Shown piece by piece: positions 26,435 to 34,495 of a DNA stretch of 64,000 nucleotides; positions within the stretch are counted from its first letter, which is position 1, and every line of letters begins with the position of its first letter. The notes below the pieces were generated by a model that saw nothing but the letters and a program-made list of their open reading frames with translations, was not told the DNA's origin and made no database searches. This DNA comes from Paralcaligenes ureilyticus. Its GTDB lineage: Bacteria; Pseudomonadota; Gammaproteobacteria; Burkholderiales; Burkholderiaceae_B. Both the position numbers and the translations under genes were made by a program. The DNA lies in assembly GCF_004346225.1 (NCBI RefSeq), contig NZ_SMAJ01000001.1:186001-250000 (forward strand). Direction: 5' to 3'.

Positions 26435-26534
26435 TGTAGCGACGCTGGTGGCGTCCCTTGTTGTAGCGGCACCCCTTGTGGGTGCCATCCGTCCCATTCT
26501 TGCCGCCATGGCAGCCACAAGGGCTGCCGCTACA
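26435..26534. repeat. REP-like cluster of three units
   Basis: Plus unit 26462-26488 (stem GGCACCC/GGGTGCC); minus unit 26509-26534 (stem GGCAGCC/GGCTGCC); and 26435-26456, a shorter plus variant in which the stem has become GACGC/GCGTC with the head TGTAGC kept. They separate the WecA-like gene from wbpO on the same strand. Confidence 0.83.
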
Positions 26535-26554
26535 CACTGCGGCGACCGCCACAT

Positions 26555-27709
26555 TTATTTCGGCTTGGTATTGCGGCCCATCGACGGCAACAACAGCCAC
26601 GCGGGACGGCGCCAGGACACCAGCCTTTTATATAACCAAATATAAACCGCTGAAAAAACCAGCAAACTGGCGCACAGCGCCCAGGCGTTGTCCCACCAGA
26701 TCGTCGCCGGCACCAGGCCGATGAGCGTCAGCACCCATAAATACGGTGAAGTCATCGCGTTGCAAAGCGCCGGCACGGCATGGCGGCTATCGCGGCTGAA
26801 GGTGACGCGCACAAGACGCCGAAACACCAGTTGATGCAAATGCAGGGCATCGGGTTGGTCGACCGGGGTGCCGCGCTTGAAGCGCCTGCGCCAGATTGAA
26901 AACAAGGTTTCGAACACCGGATAAAACAAAACCGCCAGCGCGTAGAACGGCGACACACTGGGGTTGCGCACCACCAGTTGCACGGCCAGCTCAGCCAGCA
27001 TGAACCCCAGGAAATAGGCGCCGCCATCGCCCAGAAAAACACGTCCGAACGGAAAATTCCAGACCAGAAAGCCCAGAGTCGCGGAGGCCAGCGCGGCGGC
27101 GATCAGAAAAATGGGAATATCGTGCACTTGCAAGGCAACCAGGCCCAGCGACAGCGCCATCAAGGTAGCCACCATGCCTGCCAGGCCGTTCATCCCGTCA
27201 ACGATGTTCAAGGCATGGGTACAGCCGCCAACCGCCACGACGGTAAACACCAACGATATCGGCCAAAAACCCAAAACCCAATCCACTCCGGCCAACCCGA
27301 CTCTGGACACCCCTCCCAGTAGCCACCAGGCAATTGCGGCCGACGCAAAAGCGGCCAGCAAACGCTTGCCCGAGCCAATGTCTTTAGTGATGTCTTCCAG
27401 CAGGCCCGCTACGAATACAGGCAAGGCGGCGATGAATAAAACCGGCCACAACCAGGTCAGCGTCATGTTGCGCGGGCCAAGCACCAGCAGGCCGGCCAGA
27501 CTGCCGGCCAGCACCGCCAGCCCCCCTACCCGCGGCGTTGAGCGCGAATGTGAAGCCTGCGGTTTATGAAGATCGGAATCGCCGGTAAAAGCGCCGTGCC
27601 AGCGTTCGGAGGCCACGATCAGGCCGCCGATGGTAAACGCCACAATACAGATATAAAGCCAGGTTACCGTGTCCCATGTTTGATGCGAGGCCACAAAACT
27701 CCCATGCAC
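26555..27709 (-). CDS. Undecaprenyl-phosphate glycosyl-1-phosphate transferase, WecA/WbpL family
   Basis: A 384-residue polytopic membrane enzyme of the MraY/WecA family that starts glycan assembly by moving a sugar-1-phosphate (GlcNAc or related) from UDP onto undecaprenyl phosphate. Family motifs: VFVAGLLEDITKDIG (Mg-binding Asp), ALNIVDGMNGLAG, WNFPFGRVFLGDGGAYFLGF and HLHQLVFRR (histidine motif near the end). WbpL-like enzymes of this length are found in O-antigen clusters with WbpO/WbpP-type genes. It heads the glycan cluster and is separated from wbpO by REP-like units. Confidence 0.9.
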   Translation of the reverse strand: MHGSFVASHQTWDTVTWLYICIVAFTIGGLIVASERWHGAFTGDSDLHKPQASHSRSTPRVGGLAVLAGSLAGLLVLGPRNMTLTWLWPVLFIAALPVFVAGLLEDITKDIGSGKRLLAAFASAAIAWWLLGGVSRVGLAGVDWVLGFWPISLVFTVVAVGGCTHALNIVDGMNGLAGMVATLMALSLGLVALQVHDIPIFLIAAALASATLGFLVWNFPFGRVFLGDGGAYFLGFMLAELAVQLVVRNPSVSPFYALAVLFYPVFETLFSIWRRRFKRGTPVDQPDALHLHQLVFRRLVRVTFSRDSRHAVPALCNAMTSPYLWVLTLIGLVPATIWWDNAWALCASLLVFSAVYIWLYKRLVSWRRPAWLLLPSMGRNTKPK

Positions 27710-27835
27710 GATTGAATGTAGCCATTATCCGATGAATTGACAGCAGGCCGCAGATAAGCGCAGTAATAAATGCAACAAAAAGATCATACTGCGTATCGAC
27801 TGGGAGTAACGCGAGTCGCCACACTCCGAAAAAAC

Positions 27836-27870
27836 AAAAAAAAGAGCCCGAGATCTTACGATCTCGGGCT
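27836..27870 (-). terminator. Strong intrinsic terminator
   Basis: AGCCCGAGATC and GATCTCGGGCT are perfect 11-base arms around a four-base loop (27845-27870); on the minus strand they are followed by C and a run of eight T residues (27843-27836). No protein gene ends here, so it ends a short non-coding transcript. Confidence 0.88.
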
Positions 27871-27988
27871 AAATCCACCAAAGGAGGAGGGTGGAGGAGA
27901 CAACCGTGGCATGTCAGGCTACTAAAGCACTTTGCTTGAGACCGCGTGGTTGGGGTTTTCCCTCTGCAATCACGTTTCGACATCCGAT
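27836..27988 (-). ncRNA. Candidate small RNA with an anti-Shine-Dalgarno hairpin loop
   Basis: About 150 nt between coq7 and the WecA-like gene. A promoter (TTGCAT, 17 bp, TACACT) at 28023-27995 points into it and a terminator with eight T residues ends it. Just before the terminator, minus-strand CCACC (27894-27890), loop CTCCTCCTTT (27889-27880) and GGTGG (27879-27875) form a hairpin whose loop contains CCTCCTTT, the 16S rRNA anti-Shine-Dalgarno sequence. Other short hairpins (GGG-AAAA-CCC, AAGC-AAAGT-GCTT) lie upstream. A reading frame starting MSKRDCRGK at 27983 runs through but has no Shine-Dalgarno and continues through the terminator; I do not call it. The rest of the intergenic stretch, 27710-27835 and 28024-28139, shows nothing else recognisable. 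Confidence 0.6.
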
Positions 27989-27994
27989 AACTAA

Positions 27995-28023
27995 AGTGTA
28001 TAGCGATTTTTTGTGCGATGCAA
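27995..28023 (-). promoter_or_regulatory. Promoter of the candidate small RNA
   Basis: On the minus strand TTGCAT (28023-28018) and TACACT (28000-27995) are separated by exactly 17 bp, with an A-rich spacer. Predicted transcription start near 27988. Confidence 0.6.
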
Positions 28024-28139
28024 GATCAATCACCAAAAAATGTGCAAGTAAACGCTTCCGTTGCTTTTTTACATCCGGCGGCTCTCTCGATCCGCCAACT
28101 TGCCCGCAATTAATATTTTATTACAAATAAGCATTAACC

Positions 28140-28820
28140 CTAAACCCGGTAAGCAGTGACAGTCATCAGTTTCGCCATCCCGCGCATCGCCAGGCGCACC
28201 GGCCCAGGCAAGGCGTGCCCCCCCTGCTCTTCGGCCTTGGCGCGATGCCCTATCTCGTCGCGCCGCATCTGTTCGACTATCCGCCGCGAGCGCTCATCCC
28301 GACTGGGAAGCTCTTTCAGATGCCGATCCAGATGCTGCTCGACCTGAGACTCGGTTTCCGCCATAAAGCCCAGGTTTTTTGACCTGTGCGCACAACTTGC
28401 CGCCACCCCCAGCGTAAAGGAGCCCGCATACCAAAGCGGATTCAGGTAGCTGGGACGGCTGTTCAATTCGCGCAGCCGATCCTGGCACCAAGCCAGATGG
28501 TCCAGCTCTTCGGCAGCGGCACGCCCGAACAATTGCTTGATTTGTGCATCGCCGCAAAAAATCGCCTGTCCGCGATACAAAGCCTGCGCGCAAATCTCGC
28601 CTACATGGTTAACCCGCATGAGTCCGGCCGCGTGCTTTTGCTCCGCCGGGGATAACTCGGGCGCCGCAGCAACGGGCTTGCCCGCCGGATTGGGGCGGGC
28701 CGCGACGACCGCCCCACTCAGTACCTGCAGGGCGCGCCCCATCTCGGACAACACATTGTCCAGACGGTTCTCGCGCCGCAAAAAAGGGGCCGAATCCGGC
28801 ATTGCAAAGGCTTTAACCAT
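28140..28820 (-). CDS. coq7: 2-polyprenyl-3-methyl-6-methoxy-1,4-benzoquinone monooxygenase (Coq7 family)
   Basis: Di-iron hydroxylase of ubiquinone synthesis that adds the last ring hydroxyl (role equal to UbiF). The 226-residue product has the ferritin-like di-iron ligands: MRVNHVGEICAQALYRGQ (E..H region), AAAEELDHLAWCQDRL (ExxH), then AETESQVEQHLDRHL and MRRDEIGHRAKAEEQGG (ExxH). These are the standard Coq7 ligand positions. N-terminal start at 28820 is chosen, with Met7 possible; the Shine-Dalgarno is weak. Confidence 0.95.
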   Translation of the reverse strand: MVKAFAMPDSAPFLRRENRLDNVLSEMGRALQVLSGAVVAARPNPAGKPVAAAPELSPAEQKHAAGLMRVNHVGEICAQALYRGQAIFCGDAQIKQLFGRAAAEELDHLAWCQDRLRELNSRPSYLNPLWYAGSFTLGVAASCAHRSKNLGFMAETESQVEQHLDRHLKELPSRDERSRRIVEQMRRDEIGHRAKAEEQGGHALPGPVRLAMRGMAKLMTVTAYRV

Positions 28821-28855
28821 ACGTTGATCTTTATAAAAAATATACGGCCATCACA

Positions 28856-29485
28856 CTAATGGCTTAGAAACCGCCGAACGACTTTCATCGAAACGGCCAG
28901 CCAAAGCAAGGGTAACACTATCGAAAGCACCACCAGCCCGCGGCCCGCCAACAGTTGATCGTCCAACAAATACGCATTGCACAGACGCACCGAATCGCTC
29001 TGATACAGGATGCCCACCACAGCGGCCATCCAGCAAAAGCCGCCCAAGAAAAATAGTTTAATGACGGCGTTGGCTCGCCTCAATGAATCCAGCAACACCA
29101 TTCCCAGCAGGAATAGCACAAAAAACTTCAGAACACTGGCCGCTGCGCAGACCTGCACCTGGTCCAGGGCCTTGGGCAACATCCAGTAGGCGCCCGCCAG
29201 GCTGGCCAGCAGCAGCCCGGGCACGCCGAACTCGTCGAATTGCCGATACTGCTGTAGCGTCCTGCGGAAAAACCCGGGCTTGCCGGCGTCGCATCGGGAC
29301 ATGGACAGGCCCTGCGCCGCACATATTCCCGCAAACAATATGGCGGGGATATGCACCAGCATATGCAGGGCCATCGAGTCCGTAAGGGGGCGCACGAAAA
29401 TGACTGCCAACAGCAACAGGATGGCGCTTGCCAACCCGTAGCACGCAGCCGGGCTTAAACCGGCAAAAACGGCGCGGGCCTTCAT
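28856..29485 (-). CDS. Integral membrane protein of the cbb3 oxidase cluster
   Basis: A 209-residue protein with about six hydrophobic segments (near 15-32, 40-60, 90-105, 118-135, 142-160, 182-200). It keeps H41, M42 and H45 in MALHMLVHIPAILFAG, a spacing that could bind copper or heme. It has some resemblance in layout to CtaG-type assembly proteins but is shorter and I do not recognise a family. ATGA overlap with the SCO gene upstream indicates joint translation, so a role in copper or heme delivery to the oxidase is inferred. Confidence 0.65.
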   Translation of the reverse strand: MKARAVFAGLSPAACYGLASAILLLLAVIFVRPLTDSMALHMLVHIPAILFAGICAAQGLSMSRCDAGKPGFFRRTLQQYRQFDEFGVPGLLLASLAGAYWMLPKALDQVQVCAAASVLKFFVLFLLGMVLLDSLRRANAVIKLFFLGGFCWMAAVVGILYQSDSVRLCNAYLLDDQLLAGRGLVVLSIVLPLLWLAVSMKVVRRFLSH

Positions 29486-30129
29486 GGCTGCCGCGCAGCG
29501 GTTGCCGCCGGCGCCTCGGTTCTGGTCTGCGCCTGCGCCAAGGGGAGCACCGTTTGCGGCTCGTTGTAGTCGACGATGCGCGTCAGGCGGCCGTCGGGCG
29601 CCACAATATGATAAGCCGCATTATGCACATACTGTCCTAAAGGAGCGGGAACCACGACAATGCCAAACGCAGCCAGCAAGGCGCGTCGCCCAAGGCTATC
29701 CGCCACTCGCGCAAACTGCCATACCTGCGGGTCGGCGTGCTGGCTGCGAGCGTAGACGGCCAGTTCGTCAGGGGTATCTGCCGGGTCGAAGCTAATGCTT
29801 AGCAGGCGTACGCGATGCTCCAGGCCGTGCTGGGCGATCGCCGCCTGCATTTGCTGAAACTCCGACCCCATGACCAGGCACAGAGACACGCAGCGCGTAT
29901 AAATGAAATTGACAATGGTGACGCGGCCATCGGTATGCAAGGCGTCAAGCAGACCATCCCGGCGACCGGATGCGAAGGTGAGTGCGGCATCGGGCAACGC
30001 GCGCGGGTGGCGGGCTACCGAGTCTCTGCGAGCGGCTTCGGTAGTGACCACCGTAAATCCGTCAGTCTGCGCGTACAAAGCCCCGACACCCAGCATGCAG
30101 ACCAGCAAGAGCGCAACAAAGAGCTTCAT
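29482..30129 (-). CDS. SCO1/SenC-family copper chaperone
   Basis: A 215-residue membrane-anchored thioredoxin-fold protein that delivers copper to cytochrome oxidase. An N-terminal signal/anchor (KLFVALLLVCMLGVGALYA) precedes the domain; the copper site is Cys80 and Cys84 in FIYTRCVSLC plus His169 in QYVHNAAYHIVAPDG. The stop overlaps the start of the following membrane protein (ATGA). It lies 21 bases downstream of the cytochrome c gene of the same cluster. Confidence 0.88.
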   Translation of the reverse strand: MKLFVALLLVCMLGVGALYAQTDGFTVVTTEAARRDSVARHPRALPDAALTFASGRRDGLLDALHTDGRVTIVNFIYTRCVSLCLVMGSEFQQMQAAIAQHGLEHRVRLLSISFDPADTPDELAVYARSQHADPQVWQFARVADSLGRRALLAAFGIVVVPAPLGQYVHNAAYHIVAPDGRLTRIVDYNEPQTVLPLAQAQTRTEAPAATAARQP

Positions 30130-30150
30130 GCCGCGCTCTCGCGGCGCGGC

Positions 30151-30747
30151 TTATTTAAGACTGGCCAATTCTGCATCGCCATTCCACGGTTTCTCATGGC
30201 TTTGCGTTGCGGCGCGCTGCGCCTTGACCAGGGCGTCGTCGATTTTTCCGGCCTGATTGCCAAAGCTGGACCGGACATGGCTTAGCACGGCGGCAATTTC
30301 CTTATCGCTGAGCTTGTCCTTGAAGGTAGGCATCTGGCCCTTGTAGACCGTACCTTTGACGGTCAGGCTGCCGTCTATGCCATGCAAGACGATTTGCACG
30401 GCAACCGAGGGCTTGCCCAGCACCCATTCAGAGCCGGCGAGCGGCGGAAATACACCCGGCAGGCCCGCGCCGGTGGCCTGATGGCAGGCGACGCATTGCG
30501 CCGCATAGACCTGCGCACCGTCGACCGGGCCGGTCGTCGAGCCTTTGGCCACCACAAAATCGGCCGCCACCCGATGATCGCCGATCGAAGGGTCGTTGAC
30601 CTGCTTGCTCATCCCCAGATAGGTAAGAGCCGACACAAACACCGCCCCGACAATAACAAGCACCACCCACGGTATCGGCCGCGAGCCTTCGACGGGCTCG
30701 GGCATTTCCCGCTTTTGCGCATTCAGTTCCTGTTCTGTATCCGACAT
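30151..30747 (-). CDS. Membrane-anchored monoheme c-type cytochrome
   Basis: A 198-residue protein with an N-terminal anchor (about 25-45, IPWVVLVIVGAVFVSALTYL), a single heme site CVACH at 85-89 and the distal Met139 in YKGQMPTF, with GLPGVFPPLAGSEWV between them, as in class I cytochrome c. In standard cbb3 operons this place is taken by diheme CcoP; here a one-heme protein follows CcoO. It probably passes electrons to the oxidase. The start at 30747 is supported by GGGAG eight bases upstream; the frame extends eight codons further. Confidence 0.85.
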   Translation of the reverse strand: MSDTEQELNAQKREMPEPVEGSRPIPWVVLVIVGAVFVSALTYLGMSKQVNDPSIGDHRVAADFVVAKGSTTGPVDGAQVYAAQCVACHQATGAGLPGVFPPLAGSEWVLGKPSVAVQIVLHGIDGSLTVKGTVYKGQMPTFKDKLSDKEIAAVLSHVRSSFGNQAGKIDDALVKAQRAATQSHEKPWNGDAELASLK

Positions 30748-30793
30748 TGTGCTTCTCCCACGGTCCGGCACCCCCGCGATGCCGCGATCGGTT

Positions 30794-31390
30794 TTATTTT
30801 CCAGAATTCAGCTCGTTCTTGACCGGATACGTATGGTCAAGCCCCAAAAGATACTGGACCAGATCCACCGCCTCGGGCCTGGCGACCACCACCTGACCCA
30901 GCGGGGCGAAGCCCGGCGGCAGATGCACGACCCGGTCGCCTGGCCCGGCCTTGTCCTTGACTTCGAACATGTACGGATAGGAAGGCATGATGCTGCCCGG
31001 GGTATAAGCGCGCGGCTGATAGAGGTGGCCCAGGTTCCAGTCGGCGCTGGGTTGGCGCGCGCCGATATTGAACAGATCGGGGCCGGTGCGCATATCGCCC
31101 AGCTGATGAGGCGAGTCGTAGTAATAATCGCCCGCCACGGGTGCCCGCCCCCAGCCGCGCTTGAAATCGGCAGGGGTTTGCGCCTGGCTGCGCGGCTGCT
31201 GCGAATGACAATACACGCAGCCATTGGCGATATAGACTTCGCGCCCGCGCAACTGTTGCGAGGTGTAGGGCTTGAGGCCCGGTGACGGTTCAACATGAGA
31301 CAACTGCATGTAGGGAACGACCACCAGCGTGGCCGTGGACAAGGCCAGCGTCACCATGGCGCCGCTAAGCAGTTTGACTTCGCTTTCCAT
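30794..31390 (-). CDS. ccoO: cbb3-type cytochrome c oxidase subunit II
   Basis: A 198-residue membrane-bound monoheme cytochrome, subunit II of a cbb3-type heme-copper oxidase. An N-terminal helix (LLSGAMVTLALSTATLVVVPYM) is followed by the CcoO pattern GREVYIANGCVYCHSQQPR (heme Cys58, Cys61, His62), GWGRAPVAGDYYYDSPHQLG, MRTGPDLFNIGAR and PGSIMPSYPYMF (axial Met). It is two bases downstream of ccoN, the normal order. Confidence 0.93.
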   Translation of the reverse strand: MESEVKLLSGAMVTLALSTATLVVVPYMQLSHVEPSPGLKPYTSQQLRGREVYIANGCVYCHSQQPRSQAQTPADFKRGWGRAPVAGDYYYDSPHQLGDMRTGPDLFNIGARQPSADWNLGHLYQPRAYTPGSIMPSYPYMFEVKDKAGPGDRVVHLPPGFAPLGQVVVARPEAVDLVQYLLGLDHTYPVKNELNSGK

Positions 31391-31392
31391 GA

Positions 31393-33063
31393 TCAGACTC
31401 CTTCGAGCGCAACGGCCGCCCGCGCCTGCTTCTTCTTATGAAACAAGGCGGGCCCCACACGCGATGGCCCATAGCGCAGCGCCATCGCCACAAAATGGAA
31501 GGCAAAAACCAGATGCCCCAGCGTCATGATGCTGCCGCCTACGGTGCGCGCTTCCAGATACGGGATGGTGAGCCGCACCGAATCCATGAACGGCCTGGAA
31601 GCGTCGAGCATCGCCAGACCCTGCAACCAGCCGCCGATGGACAGGAAAATAAAGTAAATGGCGAAACCAATCGTAATCAGCCAGAAATGCAAGGCAATCA
31701 GCTTGGGATAAGGCCACTCCCAGGACATCACGCGCGGCATCACGAAATAGATGGCGCCAAACATCACAATGGAGAAAAAGCCATACAAGCCCAAGTGCGC
31801 ATGAGCCACCGTAAAGTGGGTAAAGTGCGTAACGGTATTGATGCTGCGCAAGGCCTCGAAAGAGCCCTGCAGCGAGCTCAAGGTATACATCATCCCGCCC
31901 AGCACGATAAAGCGCAGGGTCGGCGAGTAGAACAGGGTCTTGAAGTGGCCGCGCATCGTCAGATGCTGGTTCACCGAAAAGGCAATGACGGGCACGATCA
32001 TCATGATGCTTTGCACGATGGAAAGCGTGATCAGCCAGCCCGGCACCGGGCCGCCCACCAAGTGGTGGCCGCCCACCTGGCCATAGAAAAAGGCCAGTGC
32101 CCAGAACCCGAGCAAAGACAGGTTATACGACTGAATCGGGCGGCCGATGATCTTGGGCAGGAAGTAATACACCGTGGCCAGGGCGATGGGGGTGTAATAC
32201 AAGCCCAGCACATTATGGCCGAACCACCAGTTCATGATGGCCTGCTCCACGCCGAAATGCAGCGACGGCACCTTGGCGACAAGATACAGCACCGGAAACC
32301 AGAACAGGGCGGCACCGATATACCAGATGGACACGTAAAGATGCTCGACACGCCGGTTTTGCAGGGTGTAGACCAACGGTAGCCCAATGAGGGCGCCGCC
32401 AATCACGAGCAGAATGCTGATCTGCCAGGGGATTTCCAGCCACATCAGCCCGCTGGTGAAGCCGGCCGCGATAGCGCCCAGACCTGCAATCAGGCCGGCA
32501 TTCCAGAGCATGACGCCCAGCAAGGCGAAACGAGCGCCAACCAGCTCGGTTTTCAGCAAGCGCGGCAACATCCAGATGGCAATGCCAAATGCCGCCATGG
32601 GGCACCAGCCATATGCCACCATATTCAGGTGCAGCGTGCGTGTGCGGCCAAACGTCAGCCAGGCTTCGCTGACCAGGAAGTCGGGATTATGCAGCTTGAA
32701 AGAGCTGATCAGGCCCATGGCCGAGGCAAATATCAGCCAGACAATCGAGCACGACAGGAAAACAAAAACCACCAGCGCGGTGGAGCGGTCGGCGTGAATT
32801 CGATCGGCGATCTCGGCGTTCAGGCGGGCTGCCTTGGCAGGGTCGTCGGGCGCCTGATGCGCTCCCATCGTGTCTTGCAGCTCGGCAAGCTGGCCGGCGC
32901 TTAGGGCGGGTTCTTCGACCTTGCCGATTTCCCCTTCGGAGAAAATGACGCGTGCGGCGGCCGGGTTATCGTCAAAAAGGTGTTTGCGCAGCGACCAGAT
33001 AAAAACAAACAATCCGGTGACCGACAAGATGAAAGTAAGCAGTAATACGGTGAGGGTATCCAT
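31393..33063 (-). CDS. ccoN: cbb3-type cytochrome c oxidase subunit I, with an N-terminal CcoS-like segment
   Basis: The catalytic, heme-copper subunit that reduces O2 (about 12 transmembrane helices). Core motifs: HLNMVAYGW (His145, low-spin heme), WWFGHNVLGLYYTP (Cu-B His and the cross-linked Tyr), GQVGGHHLVGGPVPGW (Cu-B His pair) and HFTHFTVAHAHLGLYGF (heme ligands). Residues 1-50 carry an extra helix and the motif LFDDNPAAARVIFSEGE, matching CcoS, a separate small cbb3 maturation protein; a charged linker to about residue 95 joins it to CcoN. The start at 33063 is chosen; 39 upstream codons are unlikely. 556 residues instead of about 475 for CcoN. Confidence 0.92.
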   Translation of the reverse strand: MDTLTVLLLTFILSVTGLFVFIWSLRKHLFDDNPAAARVIFSEGEIGKVEEPALSAGQLAELQDTMGAHQAPDDPAKAARLNAEIADRIHADRSTALVVFVFLSCSIVWLIFASAMGLISSFKLHNPDFLVSEAWLTFGRTRTLHLNMVAYGWCPMAAFGIAIWMLPRLLKTELVGARFALLGVMLWNAGLIAGLGAIAAGFTSGLMWLEIPWQISILLVIGGALIGLPLVYTLQNRRVEHLYVSIWYIGAALFWFPVLYLVAKVPSLHFGVEQAIMNWWFGHNVLGLYYTPIALATVYYFLPKIIGRPIQSYNLSLLGFWALAFFYGQVGGHHLVGGPVPGWLITLSIVQSIMMIVPVIAFSVNQHLTMRGHFKTLFYSPTLRFIVLGGMMYTLSSLQGSFEALRSINTVTHFTHFTVAHAHLGLYGFFSIVMFGAIYFVMPRVMSWEWPYPKLIALHFWLITIGFAIYFIFLSIGGWLQGLAMLDASRPFMDSVRLTIPYLEARTVGGSIMTLGHLVFAFHFVAMALRYGPSRVGPALFHKKKQARAAVALEGV

Positions 33064-33247
33064 GACAATCCGATTGAAGTAATGGTCGCGAAGGCATGTG
33101 ATTAAAATGACAGGCAAAGTATAGAGCAAGTGGGCATTGGCGGACGGCCAAATCCCTTCGTCCAATCCGGCTATTATCAATATATTGCGCTTTGCGGCGC
33201 GGTCGATAATGATGCTTGCCGGGCATCGAGCAATGAGGGTAATTCAA

Positions 33248-33670
33248 ATGGAATGTACGATCGATTGGGGCGGCCCGCAGGGCATGTTGTTTATGGCCAC
33301 AACCGGCAGCGGCCATGTCGCCGCCATGGATGGCGCGCCCGACGGCGGCGGCCACAATCTGGCGCCGCGCCCCATGGAAATGCTGCTGGCGGCCACGGGA
33401 GGCTGCACCGCCTATGACGTGGTGCTTATCCTCAAACGCGGACGGCACGCGGTGAGCGGCTGCCAGGTCAAGCTTAGCGGCGAACGCGCCACCACCGACC
33501 CCAAGGTGTTTACCAAGATACACTTCGCCTTCACGGTGACGGGCGCCAACCTGCCGCAGGCGGCGGTTGAACGTGCGGTACAGTTGTCGCACGAGAAATA
33601 CTGCTCGGCCTCGGCGATGCTCGCCAAGACAGCCGAAATCACCTGTTCAACCACGGTCGTCAACGCATAA
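33248..33670 (+). CDS. OsmC-family peroxidase/redox protein
   Basis: A 140-residue OsmC/Ohr-family protein. It has the N-terminal strand ECTIDWGGPQGMLFMATT, a NLAPRPMEMLLAATGGCTAYDVV stretch with the reactive Cys near residue 56, and a second Cys in HEKYCSASAMLAKTAEITC. Such proteins reduce organic hydroperoxides or are general stress proteins (YhfA subgroup: GGCT motif). GAGGG lies eight bases before the ATG at 33248. It is 30 bases from thyA, divergent from the oxidase cluster. Confidence 0.9.
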   Translation: MECTIDWGGPQGMLFMATTGSGHVAAMDGAPDGGGHNLAPRPMEMLLAATGGCTAYDVVLILKRGRHAVSGCQVKLSGERATTDPKVFTKIHFAFTVTGANLPQAAVERAVQLSHEKYCSASAMLAKTAEITCSTTVVNA

Positions 33671-33700
33671 GCGAGCTGGCCAAACTGCCTTAAACCGATC

Positions 33701-34495
33701 ATGCACCAGTACGAAGATTTCATGCGCCATGTGTATGAACATGGCCAGGCTAAGACCGACCGCACCGGCACCGGCACGCGCTCGGTTTTCGGGCACCAAA
33801 TGCGTTTTGATCTGGCCGAAGGGTTCCCCCTGGTCACGACCAAAAAGCTGCACACCCGAAGCATCTTTATCGAGCTGCTGTGGTTTTTGCAGGGCAGCTC
33901 CAATGTGCGCTGGCTGCAAGAGCGCGGCGTTAGCATCTGGAACGAATGGGCCGACGCCAACGGCGATCTCGGCCCCGTTTATGGTGTGCAATGGCGCTCC
34001 TGGCCCACGCCCGACGGCCAGCACATCGACCAAATCACGCAAGTCATCGACCAGATACGCCAGAACCCCGATTCGCGCAGGCTGATTGTGTCGGCCTGGA
34101 ACGTGGGCGAAATCGCCAATATGGCGCTGCCGCCCTGCCATGCCTTCTTTCAGTTTTATGTGGCCGCGGGCAAATTGTCGTGCCAGCTTTACCAGCGTAG
34201 TGCCGATATCTTTCTGGGTGTGCCTTTCAACATTGCCAGCTACGCCTTGCTTACCCACATGGTGGCGCAACAATGCGATCTGGAGGTGGGCGACTTCATC
34301 TGGGTGGGCGGCGACTGCCATTTGTACAGCAATCATTTCGAACAGGTCAAAGAGCAATTGTCGCGCACACCCTTCCCCTATCCCCAGCTTGTCATCCAGC
34401 GCAAACCCGCCTCCATTTTCGACTACCGCTACGAAGATTTCGAGATCGTGGGCTATGAATCCCATCCCCACATCAAAGCGCCGGTTGCCGTCTAA
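33701..34495 (+). CDS. thyA: Thymidylate synthase
   Basis: Methylates dUMP to dTMP with methylenetetrahydrofolate. The 264-residue protein has the standard ThyA signatures: [18 protein letters not shown] near 21-38, [35 protein letters not shown], the catalytic Cys146 in [13 protein letters not shown] and [20 protein letters not shown]. The next gene, folA, starts directly after the TAA, so the two are translationally coupled and work together (thyA makes dihydrofolate, folA reduces it). Confidence 0.98.
   Translation: MHQYEDFMRHVYEHGQAKTDRTGTGTRSVFGHQMRFDLAEGFPLVTTKKLHTRSIFIELLWFLQGSSNVRWLQERGVSIWNEWADANGDLGPVYGVQWRSWPTPDGQHIDQITQVIDQIRQNPDSRRLIVSAWNVGEIANMALPPCHAFFQFYVAAGKLSCQLYQRSADIFLGVPFNIASYALLTHMVAQQCDLEVGDFIWVGGDCHLYSNHFEQVKEQLSRTPFPYPQLVIQRKPASIFDYRYEDFEIVGYESHPHIKAPVAV

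Noticed and set aside
27564-27983. 139-codon frame MSKRDCRGK... on the minus strand
   Set aside because: No Shine-Dalgarno, it runs through a strong terminator and into the WecA-like gene; I keep the small RNA reading instead.
27891-28130. 79-codon plus-strand frame beginning with a GGAGGAG purine stretch
   Set aside because: The purine stretch is the complement of the small-RNA hairpin; the frame has no recognisable protein features.
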